A stretch of DNA of 43,096 nt, taken from the NCBI GenBank assembly GCA_020853105.1, contig JADYZM010000087.1:1-43096 (forward strand), read 5' to 3'. Positions 8,863 to 17,728 of this stretch are shown in pieces (the stretch's first letter is position 1; the number at the start of each line of letters is the position of its first letter). The notes under the pieces are model-generated. The model was given only the letters and a program-made list of their open reading frames with translations. It had not been told where the DNA came from and made no database searches. The position numbers and the translations under genes were made by a program. The DNA is from Flavobacteriales bacterium. GTDB taxonomy: Bacteria; Bacteroidota; Bacteroidia; Flavobacteriales_E; Vicingaceae.

Positions 8863-10161
8863 TTATTTATTTTTTACAAAAGTAGAACAAAGTATGGTAT
8901 TAAAAAAAGCATAAAAAACAATTCCTGCTTGAGTTTCATACATAGATTCAAAAAGCAGATTAATTACAATGAGAAGTACAAAAATGGTTGTAACTGTATC
9001 TTTTTGCTGAACAGATTGATAAAATGGAATATAAAAAGAAAATATCAATACAATTAATCCAATAATTCCTAATGAAACAGCCGTATTAAGAAATTGATTA
9101 TGTGAATTTAGTTGATTTTGATACTCATTGTTCATTTCTTTTTCTAAGTATTTTTTTAGCAAGACATCTTTTGAGTCGCCGGTTCCTGTACCAAACAGAA
9201 AGTTTTCGTAAAACACTTCGGCTGATGCTCGCCAAATAAATACTCGTGAAGCATTACCATCATTACTGGTTGTAACTGTTTTGTTGTTTTGATCTTTTTG
9301 GGTAACTGCATTTTTAATAGTTTCTACTTTTGGAATTCGTTGTGATACTATGGGAGTGTAATACACATTGAAAAAATAGAACACGGATGCTAAAGGTATT
9401 GCTATTGCAACAATTAGTTTTGCTTTCTTTTCTCTAATAAGTAATGAAAATGAGTACAACGATAGTAATGCTAAACAAATCCAACCTGCTTTTGAGCTTA
9501 AAAGGAGAATAAAAACCGATAAAACTAAAATTAGTATAACCACTAAAAAATTAAATTTTATAGTGTCTTTTTTTAATCCAACAACAATTAATGAAAGAGC
9601 AAAAACAACATACATGGCTGCATAACTAGGGTGGAAAAATAAAGATAAATAGGAGTAGTAAAAGTAATTGGCTCCGTAGTTAAAGCTAAATCCATTTCCC
9701 AAGTCAATTTCCAATGGCAAAAAATAGGCGTAAGTTGCATAGGAAAAGCACAAAACAGCATAGGTAACAACTCCGAATACAAAGTATTTCAGGTAAAACA
9801 CTAATTTCTCTTTTGTTAATGGTACGTATGCAGAATAAATAAGTGGAAGCAATAACAATGACAGTTTTGTTTCCAATACTTTTCCTCCAAAATGAAAATT
9901 GGTTGAATATGCCATACCCAACAAGTATAACAAATACAATATAACAGTTGAAGAAAGAATTAAGTTATCTTTTAAAACCCTAATTGAGGTTTTATAATTG
10001 GCTGGAAAAATTATCCAATTGATTGACAGTAGAATAATTACAATTGGCAAAACTTTAGGGTGTATGGGCACTAAAAATGACAATAAGCATGTCAAATAAA
10101 AGTTTATTTTTTGATTCCAGTGCACGTTGCTATTGATTTCTAGTTTATGCTGAAAACTCAT
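8863..10161 (-). CDS. O-antigen ligase/polymerase family membrane protein (Wzy/WaaL-like)
   Basis: This multi-spanning membrane protein has about ten hydrophobic segments and, near residue 340-370, a large loop followed by the SHNQFLNTAVSLG motif, typical of the Wzy_C/O-antigen ligase fold. I chose the ATG at 10161 (432 residues), which starts MSFQHK and overlaps the previous gene by 17 bases. A longer reading from 10224 would overlap it by 80 bases. The protein should either join lipid-linked polysaccharide to lipid A core or polymerise repeat units in the periplasm. A second protein of this kind is encoded at 17725-18984, so one may be the ligase and the other the polymerase. Confidence 0.82.
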   Translation of the reverse strand: MSFQHKLEINSNVHWNQKINFYLTCLLSFLVPIHPKVLPIVIILLSINWIIFPANYKTSIRVLKDNLILSSTVILYLLYLLGMAYSTNFHFGGKVLETKLSLLLLPLIYSAYVPLTKEKLVFYLKYFVFGVVTYAVLCFSYATYAYFLPLEIDLGNGFSFNYGANYFYYSYLSLFFHPSYAAMYVVFALSLIVVGLKKDTIKFNFLVVILILVLSVFILLLSSKAGWICLALLSLYSFSLLIREKKAKLIVAIAIPLASVFYFFNVYYTPIVSQRIPKVETIKNAVTQKDQNNKTVTTSNDGNASRVFIWRASAEVFYENFLFGTGTGDSKDVLLKKYLEKEMNNEYQNQLNSHNQFLNTAVSLGIIGLIVLIFSFYIPFYQSVQQKDTVTTIFVLLIVINLLFESMYETQAGIVFYAFFNTILCSTFVKNK

Positions 10162-10765
10162 TTGGTGTATAGGTGCGATAATAATTCTTAAAATCAATTC
10201 CGGAATCAAACAATTCTTTATCAACTTTTCGGGTATCGCCTACAATTTTAGCCGGATTGCCAACCAGAATTGAATAGTCTGGGAAACTACCTTTTACAAC
10301 ACTTCCTGCACCAACAATACATCCTTTTCCGATTGAAGTACCGGGTAAAATAATACAAGAAGTACCAATAAAGGTATATTCTCCAATGGTAACGGGCTCT
10401 ATAACATATCCGATTCGTTTTTCTGCAGGTATTTCTATAAATGATTTACCTAACAATCTAACTGAGTTTTGGCTGCTATGAGTATAAATACAGCTGTGTG
10501 ATGCAATATTAACACCTTCGTTGATGGTTATTTTTCCAATTCCATCTAAATGACAGTGATATCCCACCCAAACATTGTTCTTGATATCAATTTTATTTTT
10601 GTCAACCAATTTAACGTTTGAGCCAATTCGTGTGTGTTTGTAAAATTTTCCGTCAACAGTATTAAAAAATCCATATACCATGAAAGGCTTATGAAAAAAG
10701 GAAAATAGGTTTAAAAACCATGAAATAACAATACCAATTGGGGATAAATAGATTTGTCTAAGCAT
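10145..10765 (-). CDS. Left-handed beta-helix acyltransferase (CatB/WbbJ-like)
   Basis: This 206-residue protein has hexapeptide repeats of the form [LIV]-G-x4, clearest at about 130-165 (IGEYTFIGTSCIILPGTSIGKGCIVGAGSVV broken into six-residue turns) and ending in the family's VGNPAKIVG. A conserved His is seen in the IYTHSS segment (about 115). Members acetylate sugars or other small acceptors with acetyl-CoA. An N-terminal hydrophobic stretch (about 5-30) may attach it to the membrane, which fits an enzyme that modifies O-antigen units. The acceptor is unknown; it could be an O-acetyltransferase or the missing N-acetyltransferase of the 4-amino sugar route. Confidence 0.82.
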   Translation of the reverse strand: MLRQIYLSPIGIVISWFLNLFSFFHKPFMVYGFFNTVDGKFYKHTRIGSNVKLVDKNKIDIKNNVWVGYHCHLDGIGKITINEGVNIASHSCIYTHSSQNSVRLLGKSFIEIPAEKRIGYVIEPVTIGEYTFIGTSCIILPGTSIGKGCIVGAGSVVKGSFPDYSILVGNPAKIVGDTRKVDKELFDSGIDFKNYYRTYTPNEFSA

Positions 10766-10773
10766 ACAGTCTA

Positions 10774-11931
10774 TTATTTTCCGTAAATGTAATCATAATA
10801 TTTTTTGGCGTTTGCCGGAGTGAATTCAAAAGATGCTTTGCGAGCATTTTCTTTATATTGTTGCAGTGTTGCCGGATTATTTTTAAGAAATTGAATAAAA
10901 TCAACAAGCTCAGTTGTTTTCGGTTGTTCAAATACTTTTCCGCATTTGTATTGTTCAATTAATAAACCCAGCTCGGAATCAATTGCTGCCAATGCAAGAA
11001 TCACAGATCCTGAAGCCAAGGTATAATATGTTTTACTTGGGACAGATATTGTTTCAGCACCCTGACTTAATGTTACAACTCCAATATCAGCAGAACTGAG
11101 TGAGTATGGAAGCACATCATTACTTTGATAGGGCAACATTAAAACATTTTTTAATTTTTTCTCCTCAACAAATCGGCTTATCTTTTCTTTTTTTGCCCCA
11201 TCGCCAACTAAAACAAATTGTATTGATGTATCCTCTTGGAGTAACTCGGCAGCATAAACAATTGATTCTATATCATGGGTCAGACCCATATTTCCTGAAT
11301 ACATAATTACTAATTTACCGACCAATTGGTGCTTAATTGCAAACGGATTTTCATCTTTTTTTAGTGGAAGGATAAATTCAGAGTTTACCCAATTCGGGAT
11401 TATAATTGTTGGTTTTTTTGAGTAGTTTTCAATAGCTCCTGCCAAGTGCTTTCCAAGAGTGAAAATAGTGGAAGCATTATTAAAACAAGAGGTATTTAAT
11501 TTTTTCCACAATTTGATAATCCAAGAGGATTCTTTCAAAACTCCGAAATTAACTAAAACATCAGGGTATAAATCCCATATAACCAAATGGTAATGCTGGT
11601 TTTTGATTTTTTTAAAAATCAAACCAATAAAAACTATAAACGGTGGAGTGGTAATAAAAATTAATTCCTTTTTAGAACTCGAAAATAGTAGGATAAAAAA
11701 GCTGCGGAAAGTAAAAATTGACCAGGTTAACATTCTTTTAAATGTTGAAGTATTGTTGTATCGGTTCAGAAATTTAACTTTAACTCGCTGGTCTATTGGA
11801 GAATAATTACTTTCAATAACTCCGGTTATTAATTCTATTTCGCAGCCCTGAGATACAAATGTGTTCAGTATATCAATACTAAGTTGGCGGGTAACTTGAA
11901 CAATCAGTATATACTTCTTTTTTTCGTTCAT
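10774..11931 (-). CDS. Glycosyltransferase, GT4-like (GT-B fold)
   Basis: This 385-residue protein has the two-domain layout of GT4 enzymes. The C-terminal half opens with the nucleotide-sugar strand VIMYSGNMGLTHD and later shows FVLVGDGAKK, LPYQ and PSKTYYTLASG, where the usual E-x7-E region lies. The N-terminal half carries a hydrophobic patch (about 70-115) suited to binding the lipid-linked acceptor at the inner face of the membrane. It resembles WbuB-type enzymes that add a sugar to undecaprenyl-PP-linked intermediates. The gene starts inside the last four bases of the preceding glycosyltransferase gene. Donor and linkage cannot be told. Confidence 0.85.
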   Translation of the reverse strand: MNEKKKYILIVQVTRQLSIDILNTFVSQGCEIELITGVIESNYSPIDQRVKVKFLNRYNNTSTFKRMLTWSIFTFRSFFILLFSSSKKELIFITTPPFIVFIGLIFKKIKNQHYHLVIWDLYPDVLVNFGVLKESSWIIKLWKKLNTSCFNNASTIFTLGKHLAGAIENYSKKPTIIIPNWVNSEFILPLKKDENPFAIKHQLVGKLVIMYSGNMGLTHDIESIVYAAELLQEDTSIQFVLVGDGAKKEKISRFVEEKKLKNVLMLPYQSNDVLPYSLSSADIGVVTLSQGAETISVPSKTYYTLASGSVILALAAIDSELGLLIEQYKCGKVFEQPKTTELVDFIQFLKNNPATLQQYKENARKASFEFTPANAKKYYDYIYGK

Positions 11932-12941
11932 GAGTTTGTGCGGTCAAATTCAGAAATCAATTTTTCTGTGTTAAATACATTGAAACGCAAATATTTTTTA
12001 TAGATATACTTTAATTTGTTTTTTAGACCACCTGTTTTTATTAGAGTAAACGGTTGGAGAGTTATTTTAAAATCAGGATAAACTGCCTTAACAAGAGTTT
12101 CTGTTTTTTGAAGTTCAATAATATACGGTACATAAAGGTTTTTAACTACGGGCATAGTCGGGTGTCTCCATCCTAAGTCAACTGTGTTATTCAGATAAAA
12201 CCGAACATGGTGGAAATGATAAAAAATAGCTTCAAATGTGTTGTTTGTTTTTGGGTCTTTAAAAGTAATTAAATTTTGTTTTTTACTGACAAAGGGCCAT
12301 TGCTCTACATTCCACGAGGCAAGTCCTCCACCTAAATGCTGTAACACATGCACTCCTTTGAAGCGTGTTGTCCAATCGTCGAGGTATTTTTGGTCTCCAA
12401 ATTTTCCGTCTTCATAACGGTCGTAACACCAATCAATACAAGATTCTCTCCACCATCTAAGAGCTGTTAAACCTTCGTTGTTGTTTAAAAATGTTATGAA
12501 TTGTACGCAGTAAATTCCTGAAGTATTGATTCTGTTGAATTTTGGTGGATATCTATGTTCAGTAATTAAAATGGATTTGTTACCCATTTCATCAAAAAGT
12601 ATTTTTGGATCTTGGTAAAAAAATAAATCGGCATCAACATAGGTACAACTTTCAACCTTAAAATTTTCAAGTACATATAAAATGGTTGAGGAAGTACACG
12701 TCCAGCAATATTCAGCTTTTGTTCTACCGGGTTTTACTTGCAAGAGTTTTTCATCTTCAAATTGTTTTAGAGAAATAACGGTTGCGTGTTTCAGTTGGAG
12801 TTTATTTAGTATTTCAAAACTCAAATCGTCAAATGCAAAAATATAAAGGTGAAAAGATGTTCCGGTTTTAACCAATGATTCATACATGGTTATACCACGT
12901 GTTAAATAAAATGAATCAAATAAAGTACAAAAATTATACAT
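11928..12941 (-). CDS. GT-A-type glycosyltransferase with DxD motif (GT8-like)
   Basis: This 337-residue protein begins with a GT-A style strand and the region FDSFYLTRGITMYESL, and has a metal-binding D103-A-D105 motif in TYVDADLFF. An acidic GDQKYLDDW segment (about 183-191) also fits this fold. It lies among polysaccharide genes with a 4-base ATGA overlap to the next glycosyltransferase gene, so it very likely adds one sugar of the repeat unit. The family placement is by motif pattern and is less firm than for the GT4 protein. Confidence 0.75.
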   Translation of the reverse strand: MYNFCTLFDSFYLTRGITMYESLVKTGTSFHLYIFAFDDLSFEILNKLQLKHATVISLKQFEDEKLLQVKPGRTKAEYCWTCTSSTILYVLENFKVESCTYVDADLFFYQDPKILFDEMGNKSILITEHRYPPKFNRINTSGIYCVQFITFLNNNEGLTALRWWRESCIDWCYDRYEDGKFGDQKYLDDWTTRFKGVHVLQHLGGGLASWNVEQWPFVSKKQNLITFKDPKTNNTFEAIFYHFHHVRFYLNNTVDLGWRHPTMPVVKNLYVPYIIELQKTETLVKAVYPDFKITLQPFTLIKTGGLKNKLKYIYKKYLRFNVFNTEKLISEFDRTNS

Positions 12942-12944
12942 CTG

Positions 12945-14042
12945 CTAAAATTTATTCATTACTTCAACAACTCGGCTCACGTCTTCTTCAGTATGAAAAT
13001 AAGAAATAGGTAAACTGAGTGTGGTTCGATGAATTTCTTCACTTATAGGGAAATCATAATTATCCAGTAATCCGTTCAAAGCCATTTGCCGACTAGGGGA
13101 AACAGGATAATGAATTTCTGTTTTTATTTGATTTTCCAATAAATACGCTTTTAATGCATCTCTTTTTTGGTGTCTGATGTTAAAAATATGATACACATCA
13201 AAATAGTCGGAATCAACAACAGGTTTTATAAAATCAGATTTCAATTCTTTTAAATAGAGAGACGCTAAGTTTCTTTTGTGGGTATTAATATTATCCAGTT
13301 TTTTTAGTTTTATCGATAAAAATGCTGCTTGAACTTCATCTAATCGCGAATTGTATCCAACTACTTCGTTGTAATATTTTACATCAGAGCCGTAGTTTCT
13401 AAGACGACGAATTTTTTTATCTAAGTCGGCATCGTTACAAACTATTGCACCGGCATCACCTAATGCACCAAGGTTTTTTGTGGGGTAAAAACTAAATGCA
13501 CCGAAATCTCCAAAAGTTCCTGTTTTTTGGCTTTTATAAGTTGCACCGTGTGATTGTGCACAATCTTCAATTAATTTCAAATTGTATTTTTTGCATAATT
13601 CCAAAATAGGAGTCATATCACAGGCTTTTCCATATAAATGAACAACAACTATGGCTTTAGTTCTAGAAGTTATTGAGGCTTCTATTTTTTTAGGATCGAT
13701 ATTATAGGTAGCAATGTCTGGCTCTACTAAAACAGGTTTTAAATTGTTTTGTAAAACGCTTAGAATTGTTGCGATATATGTATTTGATGGAACAATTACT
13801 TCACTGTTTCTTTCAAAATTATATGCAGTTAAAGAAAGTGTTATGGCATCTAACCCGGAGGCTACGCCAACACAATGAGAAGAATTGTTATAGTTAGCAA
13901 ATTCTTCTTCAAATTTTTTTACGTGTTCGCCTAAAATATACCAACCGGATTGTAGTACAGTATTGAAGATTTTTATATATTCTTCAAAAAATGGAGCGTT
14001 AAGCCGACGAAGATTTTCGTATTCAATGGGTGTATTTTTCAT
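12945..14042 (-). CDS. Sugar aminotransferase, FdtB/QdtB-like (DegT family)
   Basis: This PLP enzyme (365 residues from the ATG at 14042) has the catalytic lysine K189 in [17 protein letters not shown] and D160 in [10 protein letters not shown]. The segment that follows, [20 protein letters not shown], is typical of the 3-amino sugar branch. The FdtA-like ketoisomerase gene lies directly upstream and overlaps it by 20 bases. Together they fit synthesis of a dTDP-3-amino-3,6-dideoxyhexose (Fuc3N or Qui3N type). A longer start at 14063 (TTG-like) would deepen the overlap and adds residues without family support. RmlA/RmlB for the dTDP-4-keto-6-deoxyglucose precursor are not in this window. Confidence 0.88.
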   Translation of the reverse strand: MKNTPIEYENLRRLNAPFFEEYIKIFNTVLQSGWYILGEHVKKFEEEFANYNNSSHCVGVASGLDAITLSLTAYNFERNSEVIVPSNTYIATILSVLQNNLKPVLVEPDIATYNIDPKKIEASITSRTKAIVVVHLYGKACDMTPILELCKKYNLKLIEDCAQSHGATYKSQKTGTFGDFGAFSFYPTKNLGALGDAGAIVCNDADLDKKIRRLRNYGSDVKYYNEVVGYNSRLDEVQAAFLSIKLKKLDNINTHKRNLASLYLKELKSDFIKPVVDSDYFDVYHIFNIRHQKRDALKAYLLENQIKTEIHYPVSPSRQMALNGLLDNYDFPISEEIHRTTLSLPISYFHTEEDVSRVVEVMNKF

Positions 14043-14391
14043 AGATATAGTCTGCAGGGTCAAAATATTCTGATGCCAATACCATTAGTATAGCGTCTTC
14101 GGTAAAACTATGCATTTCATGCCAATCTTTTGGTTCTAATATCAGGCATTTGTCCGGCGAATCTAACATAAATTCTTGTTCGGTTTCATTGTCATTGTTT
14201 CTAATGACACAACTTCCTTTCAAGCAGATTGCCGCTTGAATTGTTTTTACGTGTCTATGTCCGCCACGAACAGAATCATCAACACCATAGATATAAAAAA
14301 TACGTTTTATTTCAAACGGAATCACTTTTTCTATAACGGTAAGGTTTCCTCGAGCATCGGTAAAAGTTTTTAAACTTAAAAGTTGTGCCAT
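14023..14391 (-). CDS. Sugar 3,4-ketoisomerase, FdtA/QdtA/WxcM-like cupin
   Basis: This 122-residue single cupin has the family pattern: [10 protein letters not shown] near the N-terminus, then [20 protein letters not shown], with H45 and H47 in the active-site region. These enzymes move the keto group of dTDP-4-keto-6-deoxyglucose from C4 to C3, making the substrate for a 3-aminotransferase. The next gene encodes exactly such an aminotransferase and overlaps this one by 20 bases. Whether the product has gluco or galacto shape (QdtA or FdtA type) cannot be decided here. Confidence 0.9.
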   Translation of the reverse strand: MAQLLSLKTFTDARGNLTVIEKVIPFEIKRIFYIYGVDDSVRGGHRHVKTIQAAICLKGSCVIRNNDNETEQEFMLDSPDKCLILEPKDWHEMHSFTEDAILMVLASEYFDPADYIYEKYTH

Positions 14392-14395
14392 TTTT

Positions 14396-15184
14396 TTAGT
14401 TTTTTAGTTTGAAATAATAACCTTTTAATTTTCCATTTTTGAGATTCATTTTTTCACAAGTTTCTGCTTCAAAAAGCAACTCATATCCTGCCTCACAAAT
14501 GTAGTTTATTAATTTGATTTCATTAAAAATCCAACACGGATATTGTGCCTCATAGATGGATTTATGAACTTTTTGAATGGTTATTCTGTCGGATTTTTTT
14601 TCAAAAATTGGTGTTCTGTCAATAAACAGAAATGGAATTTTTTTAGAAAGTAGTTCGCTCAATAGTTGGTATGGGTTTTCAATATATTGTAAAACTGACC
14701 CTAACAAAATGAAATTGATTGGATGTTTTTCCAAACATTCAGAAATAGTATAGTAAAAGTGAAGTTTTTCGTCGGCAAAATGTTTTTTTCCTTCTTCTAC
14801 AAAATGGCTTTGTTCAACAATATTCCACGTATATTGATGAAGATTTAAAAGCATTTTTCTGTTCTGGTAATAACTACTTCCGAGTGAGCCACCAAAGTCT
14901 AAAACATGCAATTCAGAGTTCGAGCTTAAAGCTGTATGGCTAAGTGCAGACAGCAATGGAAATGAGTATTGAATTTTATCAAAAAGCACGGAATCTCTTT
15001 CAAAAACGGCTTCACCATTTTTTACTTTTAACAATGAATTTTTTACTTTTTCTAAAATAATTTCATTGTCATAGCCCGAACATTTTTTTTGTGCTTCTGC
15101 CCACGAATTGTAATTTCCTGTCCAACCGTAAAAAAAAGTAGATAAATAGCTTACAACAATTGGTGGAAGAAGGTCTTTTATCAT
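14396..15184 (-). CDS. Putative methyltransferase, TIGR04325-like
   Basis: This 262-residue protein begins with the pattern WTGNYNSWAEAQKKCSGYD, which I recognise from the TIGR04325 group found in O-antigen and exopolysaccharide loci. A SAM-binding-like strand HVLDFGGSLGSSY lies at about 93-105 and a FILLGSVLQYIENPYQLL segment at about 154-171, as in class I methyltransferases. The likely job is methylation of a sugar in the repeat unit, but the acceptor is unknown. It sits 4 and 6 bases from its neighbours in the operon. Confidence 0.75.
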   Translation of the reverse strand: MIKDLLPPIVVSYLSTFFYGWTGNYNSWAEAQKKCSGYDNEIILEKVKNSLLKVKNGEAVFERDSVLFDKIQYSFPLLSALSHTALSSNSELHVLDFGGSLGSSYYQNRKMLLNLHQYTWNIVEQSHFVEEGKKHFADEKLHFYYTISECLEKHPINFILLGSVLQYIENPYQLLSELLSKKIPFLFIDRTPIFEKKSDRITIQKVHKSIYEAQYPCWIFNEIKLINYICEAGYELLFEAETCEKMNLKNGKLKGYYFKLKN

Positions 15185-15190
15185 TGTGAA

Positions 15191-15928
15191 TTATGGATTA
15201 CTACTTTTAATATTTTTTAAAACGTATATGTTTCCAAAGTAAAAATCTTCGTTTTTAGGTAGTATATAGAAAAATAATCCTAAAAGATTACCAATGAATG
15301 AAAGAGGTAAAATGAATATCCACGCTAATATACCGGGTAAAAGACTTTTAAAAAAGCTATAGATATAACTATTTATCAATAGAAAAATTAGTCTAAAATC
15401 GGATAAGTATTTTTTATGTTCTACCACGTCCAGTCCGTGTTTGGAAAACAAATGTTTAAGACCGAATGATGAATATCTGGCAAAATCGTAGGGTTGTTCG
15501 TGTTCTCCCCAAATAAATGGAATGGTAACAACACATTTTCCTCCCGGTTTTACTACTCTTGAAATTTCAGACAGAAATTCATCAGGATTAAAAACGTGTT
15601 CCAACACTTCAAAGAAAACTAAAGAATCTATTGAACTATTTTCAAAAGGAAATGTTTTTCCGTCATAATATACATCAATGTTTGAGGTTTGGTGTTTATG
15701 ACCCGATTGTTCAATATCCATTCCGATATAGTCAGTAACGTTTTTAAACAAATGTTTATAGGGTTTACTACCACTTCCAACATCTAGAGTTTTTCCGGAA
15801 ATGTGGTTTGAGAACTTTTTTACACTTAGGTAAATGGCACTTCTACCCCAAAAGAAAGGATTGATAAAAAAACCAAAAATAGAAGGTTTGAATAGTTGAT
15901 GGGTTAAAACTGCTTTTATTTGTGACAT
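15191..15928 (-). CDS. Class I SAM-dependent methyltransferase with C-terminal membrane segments
   Basis: This 245-residue protein has the SAM motif TLDVGSGSKPY (47-57), an acidic MDIEQ (70-74) at the end of strand 2, and the methyltransferase type 11 pattern VFFEVLEHVFNPDEFLSEI...VVKPGG. Residues about 183-230 hold two hydrophobic stretches, so it may be tied to the inner membrane. It begins directly after the acyltransferase gene with no spacer. Modification of a polysaccharide or its lipid-linked form is likely from context, but the substrate is unknown. Confidence 0.82.
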   Translation of the reverse strand: MSQIKAVLTHQLFKPSIFGFFINPFFWGRSAIYLSVKKFSNHISGKTLDVGSGSKPYKHLFKNVTDYIGMDIEQSGHKHQTSNIDVYYDGKTFPFENSSIDSLVFFEVLEHVFNPDEFLSEISRVVKPGGKCVVTIPFIWGEHEQPYDFARYSSFGLKHLFSKHGLDVVEHKKYLSDFRLIFLLINSYIYSFFKSLLPGILAWIFILPLSFIGNLLGLFFYILPKNEDFYFGNIYVLKNIKSSNP

Positions 15929-16477
15929 TTACTCTTCAATTCTTAATAATCTGCCTGGATTACCAACATAAATTCCTTTATCAACCAAAACAATACGTTT
16001 TGTTATTATTGTTCCCATACCAATTATGCAATTTTTGGGTAAAACCAAACGAGGATGAACAATTGCTCCCAAATAAATTTTTGAACCTTCTTGAGCCGTA
16101 ACATGTCCCCCGATTATTGAGTTACATCTCAACTGAACATGGTCTTCAATTACGCAATCATGTCCTGCATGTGCGTTTTTTAACCATAAGGTATTGTTTT
16201 TAATTACTGTAGGGTTTACAGTTCCACTATCAACAGTAACTTGCTTTGTACATCTGTTGTTATTACCAATAATCACACCTTTTCGCTCTGATTCAAAAAA
16301 CTTTATACTTTCACCAACATCACCGATAATACAGTGTGGACCGATATAGTTATTGTCTCCTAAAACAACATTTTCTTCAAGGATTGCATAAGCTCCAATA
16401 AAGTTTCCAATTCCCATTTTTACTGTTGGGTGAATTATCGCTGATGGATGTATGGTATTTCCTTTGTATTTTTCCAT
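15929..16477 (-). CDS. Left-handed beta-helix acyltransferase (LpxA-like sugar acetyltransferase)
   Basis: This 182-residue protein starts with IHPSAIIHPTVKMGIGNFIG and carries hexapeptide turns through most of its length. A likely active-site His lies in LKNAHAGHDCVIEDH (about 102-116), the same layout as LpxA. It ends with VGNPGRLLRIEE. In this operon it is a good candidate for the N-acetyltransferase that completes the 3-amino-3,6-dideoxyhexose made by the FdtA/FdtB-like pair (an FdtC or QdtC role). It could instead acetylate the 4-amino sugar of the PglF/PglE-like branch. The fold is clear, the acceptor is inference. Confidence 0.83.
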   Translation of the reverse strand: MEKYKGNTIHPSAIIHPTVKMGIGNFIGAYAILEENVVLGDNNYIGPHCIIGDVGESIKFFESERKGVIIGNNNRCTKQVTVDSGTVNPTVIKNNTLWLKNAHAGHDCVIEDHVQLRCNSIIGGHVTAQEGSKIYLGAIVHPRLVLPKNCIIGMGTIITKRIVLVDKGIYVGNPGRLLRIEE

Positions 16478-16495
16478 GAATAATGTGTAAAAGTA

Positions 16496-17728
16496 TTACA
16501 ATTTCTTCAAGTTGTTAATGAAAATTTGATTTACTTGATTTACTCTGTTTTCTATGGTATGATCTTTTATGGTTCTTTTTTGACCGGCTTGGGCTATTCT
16601 TAATCTGTCTGTTGGATTATTTTCCAACCATTTGATTTTTTCAATACATTCTTCAATGGATTGATATGTAACAATTTCGTTATCAACATCAAACAAATCT
16701 TTCATGTTTTCTTTATAATCAGTTAGAAGGCATGTCCCTATGCCTGTTGCTTCAAAGAGCCTGATATTTCCTCCACATTTCTTGGCAATATCTCCATGAA
16801 TATTAAAACATATAGTTGATTTTGCTAATGCTTTATACATGTCTAAACCAAAAACAGGTGGTAGAGTAGAGTTTAAAAGTTTTTTCGAATAAAATTGAAT
16901 ATCGGCTTCCGAATGTTGTTGGTGTAATTTTAATAGTTGGACGGAATCAATCAATGGTTGCAAATGTGCCTTTTTAAGCGTTTTTATACTCGATGAAAGT
17001 ATTTTCTTCATGAGTATTCGTTTAGGGTTTTCTAAATTTCCATAAATTGTTAGGTCTATTTTATTTTCAATAAATGCTTCAATATATTTTAGCCGTTCTT
17101 GATGAAGTCCATAACCGGATAAGATTGACCCCGTAAAAATCAACCCTTTTTGCTCAAACGGATTGGTTTCATTGGCAATTTTTTCCAAAATGGTGTGATC
17201 AAAAGCATGATAAATTAATTCTACTTTTTTTACTCCAAAATTACGCAACTCATCAGCTATGCATGGAGAACAAGTAAATACAGTATCTAATTCTAAAAAT
17301 GATGCTCCAATGGTTGAATTATAAGGAGCACAAATGTGTCCAACAATTTTTTTTATACTTTTTACCTCGATTTTTATTTTCCTTATCCAGTCAACATTCA
17401 AATATTTTGTTGTGTCTATCCATAAAATATCAGGTTTGTAATGCTCAATCTGTTTGATAATAATTTTGTCAACATCTAATGAATCTGACAGGTTGTGTTC
17501 TTTTGCCCATGTTTTTTGAAGAATAACGGCATTTGAAATCAAATCAATGGCATCAATACCCATTTTTCTCATGTGTTTTCCATAAGAACTTACTATCTCT
17601 ATTGAGTTTTCGGTGAGATTATTGTATTGCGTTTTATAATCTGATAGATGTATATCAGGATTTTTTGAGTAATAGCCAGATAAAAATTCTCCGTAGTAGT
17701 CAGTAACTCTTAAAAAACGATAACTCAT
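16496..17728 (-). CDS. Glycosyltransferase, CgeB-like (GT-B)
   Basis: This 410-residue protein has a C-terminal half with LIFTGSILSGYG, then DMYKALAKSTICFNIHGDIAKKCGGNIRLFEATGIG in short blocks, followed by LLTDYKENMKDLF, a pattern seen in CgeB-like and related GT-B glycosyltransferases. The RLFEATG piece matches the donor-binding loop. There are no membrane helices. It starts within the last four bases of the Wzy-like gene and is likely one of the repeat-unit transferases. Donor sugar is unknown. Confidence 0.8.
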   Translation of the reverse strand: MSYRFLRVTDYYGEFLSGYYSKNPDIHLSDYKTQYNNLTENSIEIVSSYGKHMRKMGIDAIDLISNAVILQKTWAKEHNLSDSLDVDKIIIKQIEHYKPDILWIDTTKYLNVDWIRKIKIEVKSIKKIVGHICAPYNSTIGASFLELDTVFTCSPCIADELRNFGVKKVELIYHAFDHTILEKIANETNPFEQKGLIFTGSILSGYGLHQERLKYIEAFIENKIDLTIYGNLENPKRILMKKILSSSIKTLKKAHLQPLIDSVQLLKLHQQHSEADIQFYSKKLLNSTLPPVFGLDMYKALAKSTICFNIHGDIAKKCGGNIRLFEATGIGTCLLTDYKENMKDLFDVDNEIVTYQSIEECIEKIKWLENNPTDRLRIAQAGQKRTIKDHTIENRVNQVNQIFINNLKKL

